6,169 nucleotides of DNA from Clostridium sp. CAG:1219 (lineage in GTDB: Bacteria; Bacillota; Clostridia; TANB77; CAG-465): assembly GCA_000433335.1 (NCBI GenBank), contig HF996736.1, forward strand, positions 1,875 to 8,043. Direction: 5' to 3'. The notes under the pieces were generated by a model. It was not told the origin of the DNA and ran no database searches. It saw nothing but the letters and a program-made list of their open reading frames with translations. How positions within the stretch are numbered: the stretch's first letter is position 1; every line of letters begins with the position of its first letter. Shown here in pieces: positions 1 through 5,888 of this stretch. The position numbers were made by a program, and so were the translations under genes.

Positions 1-423
1 ATAGATTCACTAAAAAAAAGTAATTATATTTCAGAAATTATCGAAGATGACACTAAGCTATATATGCTTACAGATTTAGGAATTTCTACACTTACAGAGC
101 TTCTAGAGCTTATTCCTGGAGTAGACTTATACAATTTAAAAAAAATGATAAATAAAAATACCGTAAAAATTAAAACCGACTATTCAATAGGTACTAATAT
201 TATACCCATAAAGTCAGATGAATATAAGATTTCTTGTTATATAAAAGATGGAACTGACGAGTTAATTAATATAACAATGTATGCAGGAACAAAAGACCAG
301 GCAAAAAACATATCAAAAAATTGGAGTGAAAACTCGGAAAAAATTTATACAAAACTACTATCACTTATGACTGTTGATACACAAAACAAATATATAGAAA
401 ATAATAAAGAGGAGATTGATTAA
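1..423 (+). CDS. DUF4364-like protein, 3' part (140 residues, start outside window)
   Basis: The reading frame is open from base 1 to the TAA at 421-423, so this is the C-terminal part of a longer gene. An internal ATG at 64 lacks a good ribosome binding site and is unlikely to be the start. The visible piece begins inside what looks like a winged-helix wing (LYMLTDLGISTL, fragment residues 20-31). It continues into a beta-rich domain and ends in a helix with the pattern AKNISKNWSENSEKIY. From memory these match DUF4364, a clostridial family of about 170-180 residues with an N-terminal winged helix and no established function. A transcriptional role would be inference from the fold alone. The stop lies two bases before serS, so the two genes are almost certainly co-transcribed and perhaps translationally coupled. 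The family call rests on recalled consensus and was not searched. Confidence 0.72.
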   Translation: MDSLKKSNYISEIIEDDTKLYMLTDLGISTLTELLELIPGVDLYNLKKMINKNTVKIKTDYSIGTNIIPIKSDEYKISCYIKDGTDELINITMYAGTKDQAKNISKNWSENSEKIYTKLLSLMTVDTQNKYIENNKEEID

Positions 424-425
424 AG

Positions 426-1712
426 ATGTTAGATATTAAATTTGTAAGAGAAAATCCTGATATAGTAAAGGAAAATATTAAGAAAAAATTTCAAGATCAT
501 AAACTTCCACTAGTTGATGAGGTTATACAATTAGATTTAGATATTAGAAAGCTAAAACAAGATGGAGATACACTAAGACAAGATAGAAATAAGATCAGTT
601 CAGAAATTGGCTTGCTTATGAAAGAAAAAAAAGAAAATGAAGCTAGTGCAAAAAAACAAGAAGTAATATCAATAAATAATTCTTTAACTGAAATTGAACA
701 AAAAGAGGCTAAACTTGCTGAAAAACTAAAAGAAAAGATGATGAAAATCCCAAATATAATTGATCCTTCTGTTCCAATAGGTGAAGATGATTCAAAAAAT
801 GTAGAGAATGAAAAATTTGGTGAACCATTTGTGCCAAACTTCGAAATACCATACCATGCTGATATATGTGAGGCACTTGAAGGTCTTGACAAAGAAAGTG
901 CTGGAAGAACAAGCGGAAACGGATTTTACTTTTTAACAGGAGATATTGCTCGTCTTCATTCTGCAATGCTATCATATGCAAGAGATTTTATGATTGATAA
1001 AGGATTTACATATTGTGTTCCCCCATTTATGATAAGAAGTGATGTTGTAAATGGAGTTATGAGTTTTGAAGAAATGGATGCTATGATGTACAAAATAGAA
1101 AATGAGGACTTATATTTAATAGGCACCTCTGAACACTCTATGATAGGAAGATTTAAAGGACAAACTGTGAAAGAATCTACTCTTCCGATATGCCTTACAT
1201 CTTATTCTCCATGTTTTAGAAAAGAAGTTGGTTCTCACGGAATAGAAGAACGCGGTTTATATAGAGTACATCAATTTGAAAAACAAGAAATGGTTGTCCT
1301 TTGTAAACCTGAAGATGCTATGGAATGGTATAACAAAATGTGGGGTTATACAGTTGAGTTTTTTAGAAGTTTGGATGTTCCTGTTAGAACACTTGAATGT
1401 TGTAGTGGTGATCTTGCAGATCTTAAAGTTAAATCTTGTGATGTTGAGGCTTGGTCTCCAAGACAAAAAAAATACTTTGAAGTTGGTTCTTGTTCTACAC
1501 TTGGTGATGCTCAAGCAAGAAGACTCTCAATAAAAGCAAGAGGAGAAAAAGGAAACTATCTTGTTTCTACTCTAAATAATACAGTAGTTGCCTCTCCAAG
1601 AGGACTTATAGCAGTTTTAGAAAATAACTACAATGAAGATGGAACTGTATCTATACCAAAAGTTCTACAGTCTTATATGGGTGGCAAAAGTAAAATAGAA
1701 ATTAGAAAATAA
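426..1712 (+). CDS. serS: Seryl-tRNA synthetase (archaeal-like subtype)
   Basis: This cytoplasmic class II synthetase (428 aa, normal length) attaches serine to tRNA-Ser, and in many bacteria also to tRNA-Sec. Residues 1-110 form the tRNA-binding domain with a charged coiled-coil arm (about 30-105, rich in Lys, Glu and Gln). The catalytic domain shows the serine-binding TSE loop (234-236) and motif 2 (CFRKE 263-267 through GLYRVHQFEKQE 277-288). It also shows QARR (363-366), TLNNT (383-387) and motif 3 with Arg392 in SPRGLIAVLEN, ending in IPKVLQSYMGG. Several positions differ from the usual bacterial enzyme. TSEH replaces TAEV, and TLNNT plus SPRGL replace TLNGS plus GRTL. The stretch SFEEMDAMMYKIENEDLYLI resembles archaeal (Pyrococcus-type) SerRS as I recall it. 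The start is supported by AGAGGAG at 408-414, 11 bases before the ATG. No T-box leader is visible, and the promoter must lie upstream of the window. Confidence 0.97.
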   Translation: MLDIKFVRENPDIVKENIKKKFQDHKLPLVDEVIQLDLDIRKLKQDGDTLRQDRNKISSEIGLLMKEKKENEASAKKQEVISINNSLTEIEQKEAKLAEKLKEKMMKIPNIIDPSVPIGEDDSKNVENEKFGEPFVPNFEIPYHADICEALEGLDKESAGRTSGNGFYFLTGDIARLHSAMLSYARDFMIDKGFTYCVPPFMIRSDVVNGVMSFEEMDAMMYKIENEDLYLIGTSEHSMIGRFKGQTVKESTLPICLTSYSPCFRKEVGSHGIEERGLYRVHQFEKQEMVVLCKPEDAMEWYNKMWGYTVEFFRSLDVPVRTLECCSGDLADLKVKSCDVEAWSPRQKKYFEVGSCSTLGDAQARRLSIKARGEKGNYLVSTLNNTVVASPRGLIAVLENNYNEDGTVSIPKVLQSYMGGKSKIEIRK

Positions 1713-1723
1713 TATAAAAATTC

Positions 1724-1748
1724 AAGGCAGTACAATTTGTACTGCCTT
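1724..1748. terminator. Bidirectional hairpin between serS and the convergent 222-aa gene
   Basis: A perfect 11-bp stem (1724-1734 with 1738-1748, AAGGCAGTACA arms) has a 3-base loop. It sits 11 bases after the serS stop and 4 bases beyond the stop of the convergent minus-strand gene. Read on the minus strand, the hairpin is followed by GAATTTTTATATT, a usable U-tract. On the plus strand the tail is only ATTTCTAGTCTT, so termination of serS may be less efficient. The shared position suggests one element serving both genes. Confidence 0.82.
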
Positions 1749-1752
1749 ATTT

Positions 1753-2421
1753 CTAGTCTTCATGATAAAGACTTTTCTTTATCAGACTATACTGTGAACT
1801 TACCTTTATAAGTGACATTATATCAGAGAAAAGTTTTGGGAACTTTGATAAAGTCTTAATGCTCTCTCCTTCAGAAAGCAGCCTGACAAGTTCAACAGAT
1901 AATATATAGTAACTCTCTACCTTACCATATGTTTTTTGCATTGTAGCTCCCATTCCAGAAAGATTAATTAAATTGTGAACTTTTGAAATAAATTCTCTAT
2001 CTGATATAGTAGGCTTCTTTTCACCTAATCTTATTTCATCAATTGTTAATTTAATCTTCCTTCGCAAACTTTCTACAGTTTCAATATAGCAAGTTCTTGC
2101 TTCAGCTAATTGTTTTTGAATTGATACTCTTACTTGATTAAAAAGATTTGCTGAATTTAAAAGAGCAGCCTCACTCTTTTGAGACTCACTAAGTTCAATG
2201 GAAAGAATTTTTCTACAGAACTTATTTTCGCAACTACTAACTGGTACACCTTTTAAGTATTTCACAAGAATCTGTAAACCTTTCTCTTTAGCATCATAAC
2301 AGCTATAGATATTATTTTGCTCAGCCAATCTAGCAAGTTCGACATCGTCTTTCATTAATATTGACCATATGGGATTATCAAACATTTCAACATCTACACC
2401 ATGATCAACTAAAAATTTCAT
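1753..2421 (-). CDS. Unrecognised 222-aa helical protein
   Basis: I do not recognise this protein. It looks soluble, with no signal peptide or membrane segment. Residues 1-36 read like one and a half ankyrin-type units (FLVDHGVDVEMFDN, then DDVELARLAEQNN). This resemblance is weak and no further repeats follow. The rest is mainly helical. Residues 80-130 (AALLNSANLF to LRRKIKLTIDEI) could form long helices or a coiled coil, and 165-222 form another helical block. Cysteines lie at 41, 64, 69 and 111, the pair at 64 and 69 giving CX4C. The start is secure: AGGAGG at 2431-2436 lies 9 bases upstream of the ATG, and an in-frame TAA directly precedes the ATG. A perfect consensus promoter lies upstream and a hairpin follows the stop, so it is a monocistronic and probably well expressed gene. 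It could be a lineage-specific cytoplasmic protein; no function is proposed. Confidence 0.87.
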   Translation of the reverse strand: MKFLVDHGVDVEMFDNPIWSILMKDDVELARLAEQNNIYSCYDAKEKGLQILVKYLKGVPVSSCENKFCRKILSIELSESQKSEAALLNSANLFNQVRVSIQKQLAEARTCYIETVESLRRKIKLTIDEIRLGEKKPTISDREFISKVHNLINLSGMGATMQKTYGKVESYYILSVELVRLLSEGESIKTLSKFPKLFSDIMSLIKVSSQYSLIKKSLYHED

Positions 2422-2471
2422 TTAAAATTACCTCCTAAAAATTTTTATAGATTTTATGTCAAGCTAGATAC

Positions 2472-2500
2472 ATTATACAATAATACCCACATTTTGTCAA
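2472..2500 (-). promoter_or_regulatory. Consensus sigma-A promoter for the 222-aa gene
   Basis: On the minus strand, a perfect -35 TTGACA (2495-2500) and a perfect -10 TATAAT (2472-2477) are separated by exactly 17 bases. Transcription would start near 2465, giving a 5' leader of about 45 bases that contains AGGAGG. The match to consensus is complete, so strong constitutive expression is likely unless a repressor acts. It lies back to back with the engB promoter. Confidence 0.88.
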
Positions 2501-2525
2501 ACTTCTTTATTTTTTAAAATAACTA

Positions 2526-2539
2526 TGTTATACTATAAT
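2526..2539 (+). promoter_or_regulatory. Probable engB promoter (-10 region)
   Basis: Two overlapping -10 candidates are present. One is an extended -10, TGT-TATACT (2526-2534), with a poor -35 TTTATT 17 bases upstream (2506-2511). The other is TATAAT (2534-2539), with TTTTTA at 2511-2516. Either would start transcription within about 20 bases of the engB ribosome binding site. The weak -35 contrasts with the perfect one on the opposite strand and suggests modest expression. Confidence 0.6.
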
Positions 2540-2562
2540 AGTTAGATATGTGAGGTAAAAAT

Positions 2563-3135
2563 ATGCTAAAAAATATAAAATTCGAAACATCTGTTTTTTC
2601 AAAAGACAAAATAGTAAAAACTGACCTTCCGCAAATTGTTTTGGTAGGCAAATCTAATGTAGGAAAATCTTCTTTTATAAACGCCCTAGCAAATCATAAT
2701 AGTCTTGCTAAAGTTGGACAAACTCCTGGGAAAACAAAATGTTTAAATTATTATAATGTTGATAATAAATTTTACATAGTTGATCTTCCTGGATATGGAT
2801 ATTCAACTATGACAAAGAAAGAAAAAGAACAAACAAGTTTACTTATAAATAAATATATAGAGAATTCTAAGTTAATAAGACATATATTATTTATCGTAGA
2901 TATCAGACATAACCCAACATCTGATGATAAAATAATGTATAACTGGCTAATATCAAAAAATATTCCTTTTACTATAATAGCAAATAAATCTGATAAAATA
3001 GCCAAAACTAAACTTGATGAGTATTGTCTTAATATAACAAAAAAATTATTTGCGAAAGAAGACATTATCGCATTTTCTTCAAAAGATAAAAACAATTTAG
3101 AGAAAATAGAGCAAATAATAAACGAGGTGTGCTAA
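2563..3135 (+). CDS. engB: Ribosome biogenesis GTP-binding protein EngB (YsxC/YihA)
   Basis: EngB is a small cytoplasmic GTPase needed for late assembly of the 50S ribosomal subunit and is essential in several bacteria. At 190 aa it has the normal family length. All GTPase motifs are visible. G1 is GKSNVGKS (29-36), switch I is GQTPGKT (52-58), and G3 is DLPGYG (74-79). G4 is NKSDK (141-145) and the G5 region is FSSKDK (171-176). Translation starts at ATG 2563 with TGAGGT at 2551-2556, six bases upstream. In many Firmicutes engB follows lon. Here it stands alone, with its own promoter, a terminator hairpin overlapping its last codons, and unrecognised genes on the opposite strand on both sides. 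The C-terminus ends in EVC with no extra domain. Confidence 0.97.
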   Translation: MLKNIKFETSVFSKDKIVKTDLPQIVLVGKSNVGKSSFINALANHNSLAKVGQTPGKTKCLNYYNVDNKFYIVDLPGYGYSTMTKKEKEQTSLLINKYIENSKLIRHILFIVDIRHNPTSDDKIMYNWLISKNIPFTIIANKSDKIAKTKLDEYCLNITKKLFAKEDIIAFSSKDKNNLEKIEQIINEVC

Positions 3136-3150
3136 TTTCACATCTCGTTT
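3120..3150. terminator. Hairpin terminator overlapping the engB stop
   Basis: A 12-bp stem with one G-U pair (3120-3131 with 3139-3150, AAACGAGGTGTG arm) has a 7-base loop that contains the engB TAA. The plus-strand tail is ATCATTTATTTGTTTG, moderately U-rich. The convergent 208-aa gene ends 17 bases away, so the hairpin may also end its transcript, though the minus-strand tail (ATTATTTGCTC) is weaker. Confidence 0.75.
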
Positions 3151-3166
3151 ATCATTTATTTGTTTG

Positions 3167-3793
3167 TTAATCTCTAAATACGCTACTATGCAGCCTAAAA
3201 AGATCTTGAATCATGAAATTAAGTTCGTATATTCTATTAAATCTAGTTATGAATATACATACGTCTTCAGGGGATATCTCATAAAAAGGTGTTATCAGCT
3301 GAATATAACTAGATTTTAGAACTGATGAATCATGAATATTAATATAATTCACTACACTTTTAGCCTCAGACTTTATTTTTTTAAGTATCATCTCTGCTTT
3401 AGAACCCTCAGCCACATGATTTTTTATTGCTTCCTCTACCTCGAAAATTAGACTTTGGCAAAGTTTCAAAAATGATTTTCGAACAATCTCAATATCTACA
3501 TTGTCAGGATAATCCATATAAAAATCCTTTATGTTTAAATAGCTTGCCTGATCTACATTCTTACTTAAAAGCCTTTTAGACACAGAGCAAATTTTTCTTA
3601 CCAAATTCTCTTCATCTTCTGTAGCTTTTTTTGCTTTTACGTTATCTATAGCTTCCATACATCTACAATATGGATCTTTAGGATCTACATTGCATTTTTC
3701 TGCAGCCTCTCTTAAGTCACACCATCTGTCTGATAGTATCTGCCAAAGATTAGTCATAAAAATATTGGGATTATAGCTTAATTCCTTATCCAT
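3167..3793 (-). CDS. Unrecognised 208-aa protein with N-terminal cysteine cluster
   Basis: I do not recognise this family. The protein appears soluble and mainly helical, with no signal peptide or membrane span. Its most distinctive part is residues 20-50, where Cys25, Cys34, Cys43 and Cys45 form CX8CX8CXC in a charged helical setting. This could bind a metal, but the spacing matches no finger I know, and the bacterium may be an anaerobe in which free cysteines are common. More cysteines lie at 69, 112 and 179. Residues 100-150 are a charged helical stretch, and 160-208 are rich in hydrophobic and aromatic residues. AGGAGG at 3801-3806 lies 7 bases from the ATG. A consensus promoter lies just upstream, 42 bases beyond the end of whiA on the same strand, so the gene has its own start but could also receive read-through from whiA. 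No clear similarity to the 222-aa protein was found by eye. Confidence 0.87.
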   Translation of the reverse strand: MDKELSYNPNIFMTNLWQILSDRWCDLREAAEKCNVDPKDPYCRCMEAIDNVKAKKATEDEENLVRKICSVSKRLLSKNVDQASYLNIKDFYMDYPDNVDIEIVRKSFLKLCQSLIFEVEEAIKNHVAEGSKAEMILKKIKSEAKSVVNYINIHDSSVLKSSYIQLITPFYEISPEDVCIFITRFNRIYELNFMIQDLFRLHSSVFRD

Positions 3794-3845
3794 GTTTTTT
3801 CCTCCTAAATAATTATATTTTGGAAAATTTTAATTTTCATTGAGT

Positions 3846-3873
3846 ATTATACATTTTTTTTAAAATTTGTCAA
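3846..3873 (-). promoter_or_regulatory. Consensus sigma-A promoter for the 208-aa gene
   Basis: On the minus strand, TTGACA (3868-3873) and TATAAT (3846-3851) are both perfect and are separated by 16 bases of almost pure A and T. The start of transcription would be near 3839, leaving a leader of about 45 bases. It lies in the 121-base gap after whiA. No convincing whiA terminator was seen in that gap. Confidence 0.85.
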
Positions 3874-3914
3874 TAAAAACTAAAAAATTTACGTTACTTT
3901 TTTTATCATTGACA

Positions 3915-4661
3915 TTATTTATCACTTTCACTTGCTATGTTTATAAGTTTATCAAGTCTGTGTTTAACACCAGATTTGGATATTTTATATTTTTTTGACA
4001 ATTTCTCACTTAAAAATTCAATACTTTCATTTGGATATTTTTCTCTTAGCTTTGCAACGTCTTTTAATTTATCATCTAAACTACTATATTTACCGTACTT
4101 TTTTATTTTGTTTATAGCATCTATTTGTTTCATTGATGCTGTAATTGTCTTAGAAAGATTCGCAGTTTCGCAATTAATATTTCTATTTATATTATTTTTT
4201 AACTCCTTTTCTACTCTTATATTTTCAAATTTAAATAAAGATGCTGAAACTTCCATCATGCTAAGTAGTAATGAAATTTGTTCTGCTTCCTTAATATACA
4301 CTATATATTGATTAGTATTCTTTCTTTTTATAAGTTTAGGAGTAAATTCAAGCAAAGACAACAAGTCTACCATATATTCAGAGCAAGATTTATTTCTAAA
4401 TGCAATTTCAAAATGATAATTAGTGGCTGGATTTATTATACATCCCGAACTCAAAAACGCACCCTTTATAATAGATTTTATACAGCACTCATTTAACTTT
4501 GAAATATCAAAGTATGTTGAAAAATCTTTTTTTACTTGATATTTATTTTGAGTAAGTGTTATATACTCTCCAAATCTTTCAGCATCTATACAACACATAC
4601 TTTTTTTACTAACTTTAAATTTACTTAAAATTTCTTCTTTTATTTCTGATGAAAACGACAT
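3915..4661 (-). CDS. whiA: WhiA-type DNA-binding protein, shortened N-terminal domain
   Basis: WhiA is a sporulation regulator in actinomycetes and affects cell division and chromosome segregation in Bacillus. Three parts are expected: an N-terminal WhiA domain, a LAGLIDADG-like domain without nuclease activity, and a C-terminal helix-turn-helix. The canonical start MSFSSEIKEEI is present. The LAGLIDADG-like part begins at ECCIKSIIKGAFLSSG (58-73) and includes NYHFEIAF (81-88), YIVYIKEAEQIS (119-130) and NRNINCETANLSKT (159-172). The helix-turn-helix covers about 190-243 with ISKSGVKHRLDKL (227-239). At 248 aa it is much shorter than the usual 300-320. Only about 47 residues lie between the start motif and ECC, where I recall roughly 110, so most of the first domain is missing while the frame stays intact. 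The start codon lies inside the end of prmC (22-base overlap), with GGGTGG at 4666-4671 as a poor ribosome binding site, which suggests translational coupling. Confidence 0.93.
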   Translation of the reverse strand: MSFSSEIKEEILSKFKVSKKSMCCIDAERFGEYITLTQNKYQVKKDFSTYFDISKLNECCIKSIIKGAFLSSGCIINPATNYHFEIAFRNKSCSEYMVDLLSLLEFTPKLIKRKNTNQYIVYIKEAEQISLLLSMMEVSASLFKFENIRVEKELKNNINRNINCETANLSKTITASMKQIDAINKIKKYGKYSSLDDKLKDVAKLREKYPNESIEFLSEKLSKKYKISKSGVKHRLDKLINIASESDK

Positions 4662-5503
4662 ACTACCACCCTATCATTTTTGGCATAATCTTTAATACAC
4701 TCTATTATATCATAATACTCATAATTTTTAACCAGTTTTACTATATCATCTAATTCGTCATATCCAATTTCAAAAATGAGATATCCTAAATTATTCATAA
4801 TTTTTTTTGATTCTTCAAATAATCTCTTGTAAAATATTAAGCCATCTTCCCCACCATCAAGTGCTAGTATTGGTTCTTTTTTTACCTCTTTTTCTAAACT
4901 ATTTATATCATTACTTTTGATATATGGCGGATTTGATGCGATAATATCATACTTTTCAGTTTCATTTAAATTAGAAAACATATTGCTCTCTAAAGTTTCA
5001 CACTTTCTTTTTGCACCATTTAAAGCAATATTTTTATTTGCAACATTTAATGCTTTACTTGAAATATCTATTAATTTTACTTTTTCTATACTAGAGTTTA
5101 TAGCCACAGATATACCAACGCAACCACTTCCCGTGCACATATCTACCATATTTTTTAGAGAAAATTTATCTATATATTTTATTGCAGTCTCTACCAATAC
5201 TTCTGTATCACTTCTTGGTATTAATACATTTTCATCAACATAGTACTTTTCTTTATAAAAATTTTGCTCATGTGTTATATATTGAAGTGGCACATTGTCA
5301 AAATACATCTTTTTTATAGCCTCTATTATGCTATTTTTCAAACTTTCATCACAATTTATATCATTTAATAGTAAATTCAATCTATCATATGGGATACCTA
5401 AATAAAAAGAAATTATTTTATTTATTTCAAATTCTTTATATTCTTTTATATCATTATTATTCAGAAAATTTTTTACATAGCTTTTTAATTCTTTCATATT
5501 CAT
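4640..5503 (-). CDS. prmC: Release factor glutamine methyltransferase PrmC (HemK)
   Basis: PrmC uses S-adenosylmethionine to methylate the glutamine of the GGQ motif in release factors RF1 and RF2, which improves translation termination. The 287-aa length is typical. Residues 1-75 form the helical release-factor-binding domain. VLIPRSDTEVLVE (93-105) is the conserved linker motif. DMCTGSGCVGIS (121-132) is the SAM-binding glycine-rich motif I, LIDIS (144-148) is motif II, and NPPY (191-194) is the substrate glutamine site. In many Clostridia rpmE, prmC and prfA are neighbours; here rpmE is upstream, but whiA takes the place of prfA. The first ATG (5503) has AAGGGATG at 5511-5518, 7 bases away, and is preferred over the ATG at 5497. 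The promoter must be shared with rpmE or lie inside it, because only 26 bases separate the start from the upstream hairpin. Confidence 0.97.
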   Translation of the reverse strand: MNMKELKSYVKNFLNNNDIKEYKEFEINKIISFYLGIPYDRLNLLLNDINCDESLKNSIIEAIKKMYFDNVPLQYITHEQNFYKEKYYVDENVLIPRSDTEVLVETAIKYIDKFSLKNMVDMCTGSGCVGISVAINSSIEKVKLIDISSKALNVANKNIALNGAKRKCETLESNMFSNLNETEKYDIIASNPPYIKSNDINSLEKEVKKEPILALDGGEDGLIFYKRLFEESKKIMNNLGYLIFEIGYDELDDIVKLVKNYEYYDIIECIKDYAKNDRVVVCRFHQK

Positions 5504-5529
5504 TTTTAATCATCCCTTAAAGTAAAAAT

Positions 5530-5556
5530 AAAGAGGCACTACAATAGTGCCTCTTT
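5530..5556 (-). terminator. Strong hairpin with U-tract between rpmE and prmC
   Basis: A perfect 12-bp stem (5530-5541 with 5545-5556, AAAGAGGCACTA arm) has a 3-base loop. It starts 5 bases after the rpmE stop and on the minus strand is followed by TATTTTTACTTT. It should end most rpmE transcripts. The plus-strand tail (TTATCTTTATTTTTTT) is also U-rich, but no plus-strand gene ends here. prmC and whiA lie downstream with no room for a promoter after the hairpin, so it probably acts as a partial terminator. Confidence 0.87.
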
Positions 5557-5561
5557 TATCT

Positions 5562-5762
5562 TTATTTTTTTCCATATTTTTCCATGAACTTAGCAGCTCT
5601 ACCTTGACTAGAGATAGCTTGTTTTTGACCAGTAAAGAATGGATGACATGCACTACATGTATCAACTCTCATATTATCTTTAACAGATCCAACTTCAATG
5701 GTATTACCACACACACATCTAATAGTTGCTTGCTTATATTCTGGTTGTATATCTTTTTTCAT
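5562..5762 (-). CDS. rpmE: Ribosomal protein L31, zinc-binding type
   Basis: L31 is a small 50S protein at the bridge between the subunits. This 66-aa product starts MKKDIQPEY, the usual L31 start. It carries the four zinc ligands of the C+ type as CXC (16 and 18) and CX2C (36 and 39) in RCVCGNTIEVG and DTCSACHPFFTG. The end QGRAAKFMEKYGKK is typical. A GTG one codon upstream (5765) would give MM. The ATG at 5762 is preferred because AAGGTGAT (5768-5775) lies 5 bases from it and only 2 from the GTG, and because homologues start MKKDI. The gene has its own promoter and is followed by a strong hairpin, which suits a highly expressed ribosomal protein. Zinc-type L31 acts as a zinc store in some bacteria and can be replaced by a cysteine-free paralogue under zinc starvation. 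No paralogue or Zur-like operator was recognised here. Confidence 0.97.
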   Translation of the reverse strand: MKKDIQPEYKQATIRCVCGNTIEVGSVKDNMRVDTCSACHPFFTGQKQAISSQGRAAKFMEKYGKK

Positions 5763-5804
5763 CACAAATCACCTTCCTAAAATAGTTTTTCAATTTACTT
5801 ATCT

Positions 5805-5833
5805 ATTTTAGCATATAAAAAATAAAAAAACAA
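5805..5833 (-). promoter_or_regulatory. rpmE: rpmE promoter with extended -10
   Basis: On the minus strand, -35 TTGTTT (5828-5833) and -10 TAAAAT (5805-5810) are separated by 17 bases. A TGC directly before the -10 (5811-5813) makes it an extended -10. Transcription would start near 5798, leaving a leader of about 35 bases. It is divergent from the promoter of the small plus-strand ORF. Confidence 0.7.
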
Positions 5834-5863
5834 GCTTTTATTTAATTTTTTTAAAATATTTCA

Positions 5864-5869
5864 TATAAT
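5864..5869 (+). promoter_or_regulatory. Probable -10 box for the small ORF
   Basis: A perfect TATAAT lies just upstream of the small ORF. The -35 region is poor (TTTAAT at 5841-5846, 17 bases away). Transcription would start near 5876, right before the Shine-Dalgarno, so the leader would be only about 12 bases. The AT-rich surroundings make chance -10 matches likely, which lowers confidence. Confidence 0.5.
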
Positions 5870-5876
5870 GTAGTAT

Positions 5877-5886
5877 GGAGGTGATC
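5877..5886 (+). promoter_or_regulatory. Very strong Shine-Dalgarno deciding a TTG start
   Basis: GGAGGTGATC is a 10-base perfect complement to the 3' end of 16S rRNA as known for Firmicutes. GGAGG is followed 7 bases later by TTG at 5889. No in-frame ATG lies nearby, so this site is the reason to accept the unusual start codon. Such a long match in an AT-rich gap is unlikely by chance. Confidence 0.78.
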
Positions 5887-5888
5887 TT

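Noticed and set aside
497..892. 131-codon open frame on the minus strand inside serS
   Set aside because: It lies wholly within the well-supported serS gene. Its product is a low-complexity Ser/Phe-rich string, as expected from the antisense of a Lys/Glu-rich coiled coil, and no ribosome binding site was noted.
1755..1773. Second small hairpin after serS (AGTCTT/AAGACT with T-rich tail)
   Set aside because: The 6-bp stem is weak and lies inside the coding end of the 222-aa gene. It might help plus-strand termination, but it is not distinct enough from chance to annotate.
2457..2462. Second TTGACA on the minus strand downstream of the 222-aa gene promoter
   Set aside because: No -10 box lies at 16-18 bases; that position falls on the ribosome binding site region. 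It is probably a chance match.
3874..3914. Possible whiA terminator in the gap after its stop
   Set aside because: Only weak A/T pairing around GTAACGTAA was found, with no GC-bearing stem, so it was not called.
3937..4311. 124-codon open frame on the plus strand inside whiA
   Set aside because: It is antisense to conserved WhiA motifs (NCETAN, ISKSGVKHRL). Its hydrophobic product reflects the AT-rich complement of a Lys-rich protein, not a membrane protein.
5547..5780. 77-codon open frame on the plus strand across rpmE
   Set aside because: It is fully antisense to L31, whose zinc ligands and ends are unmistakable.
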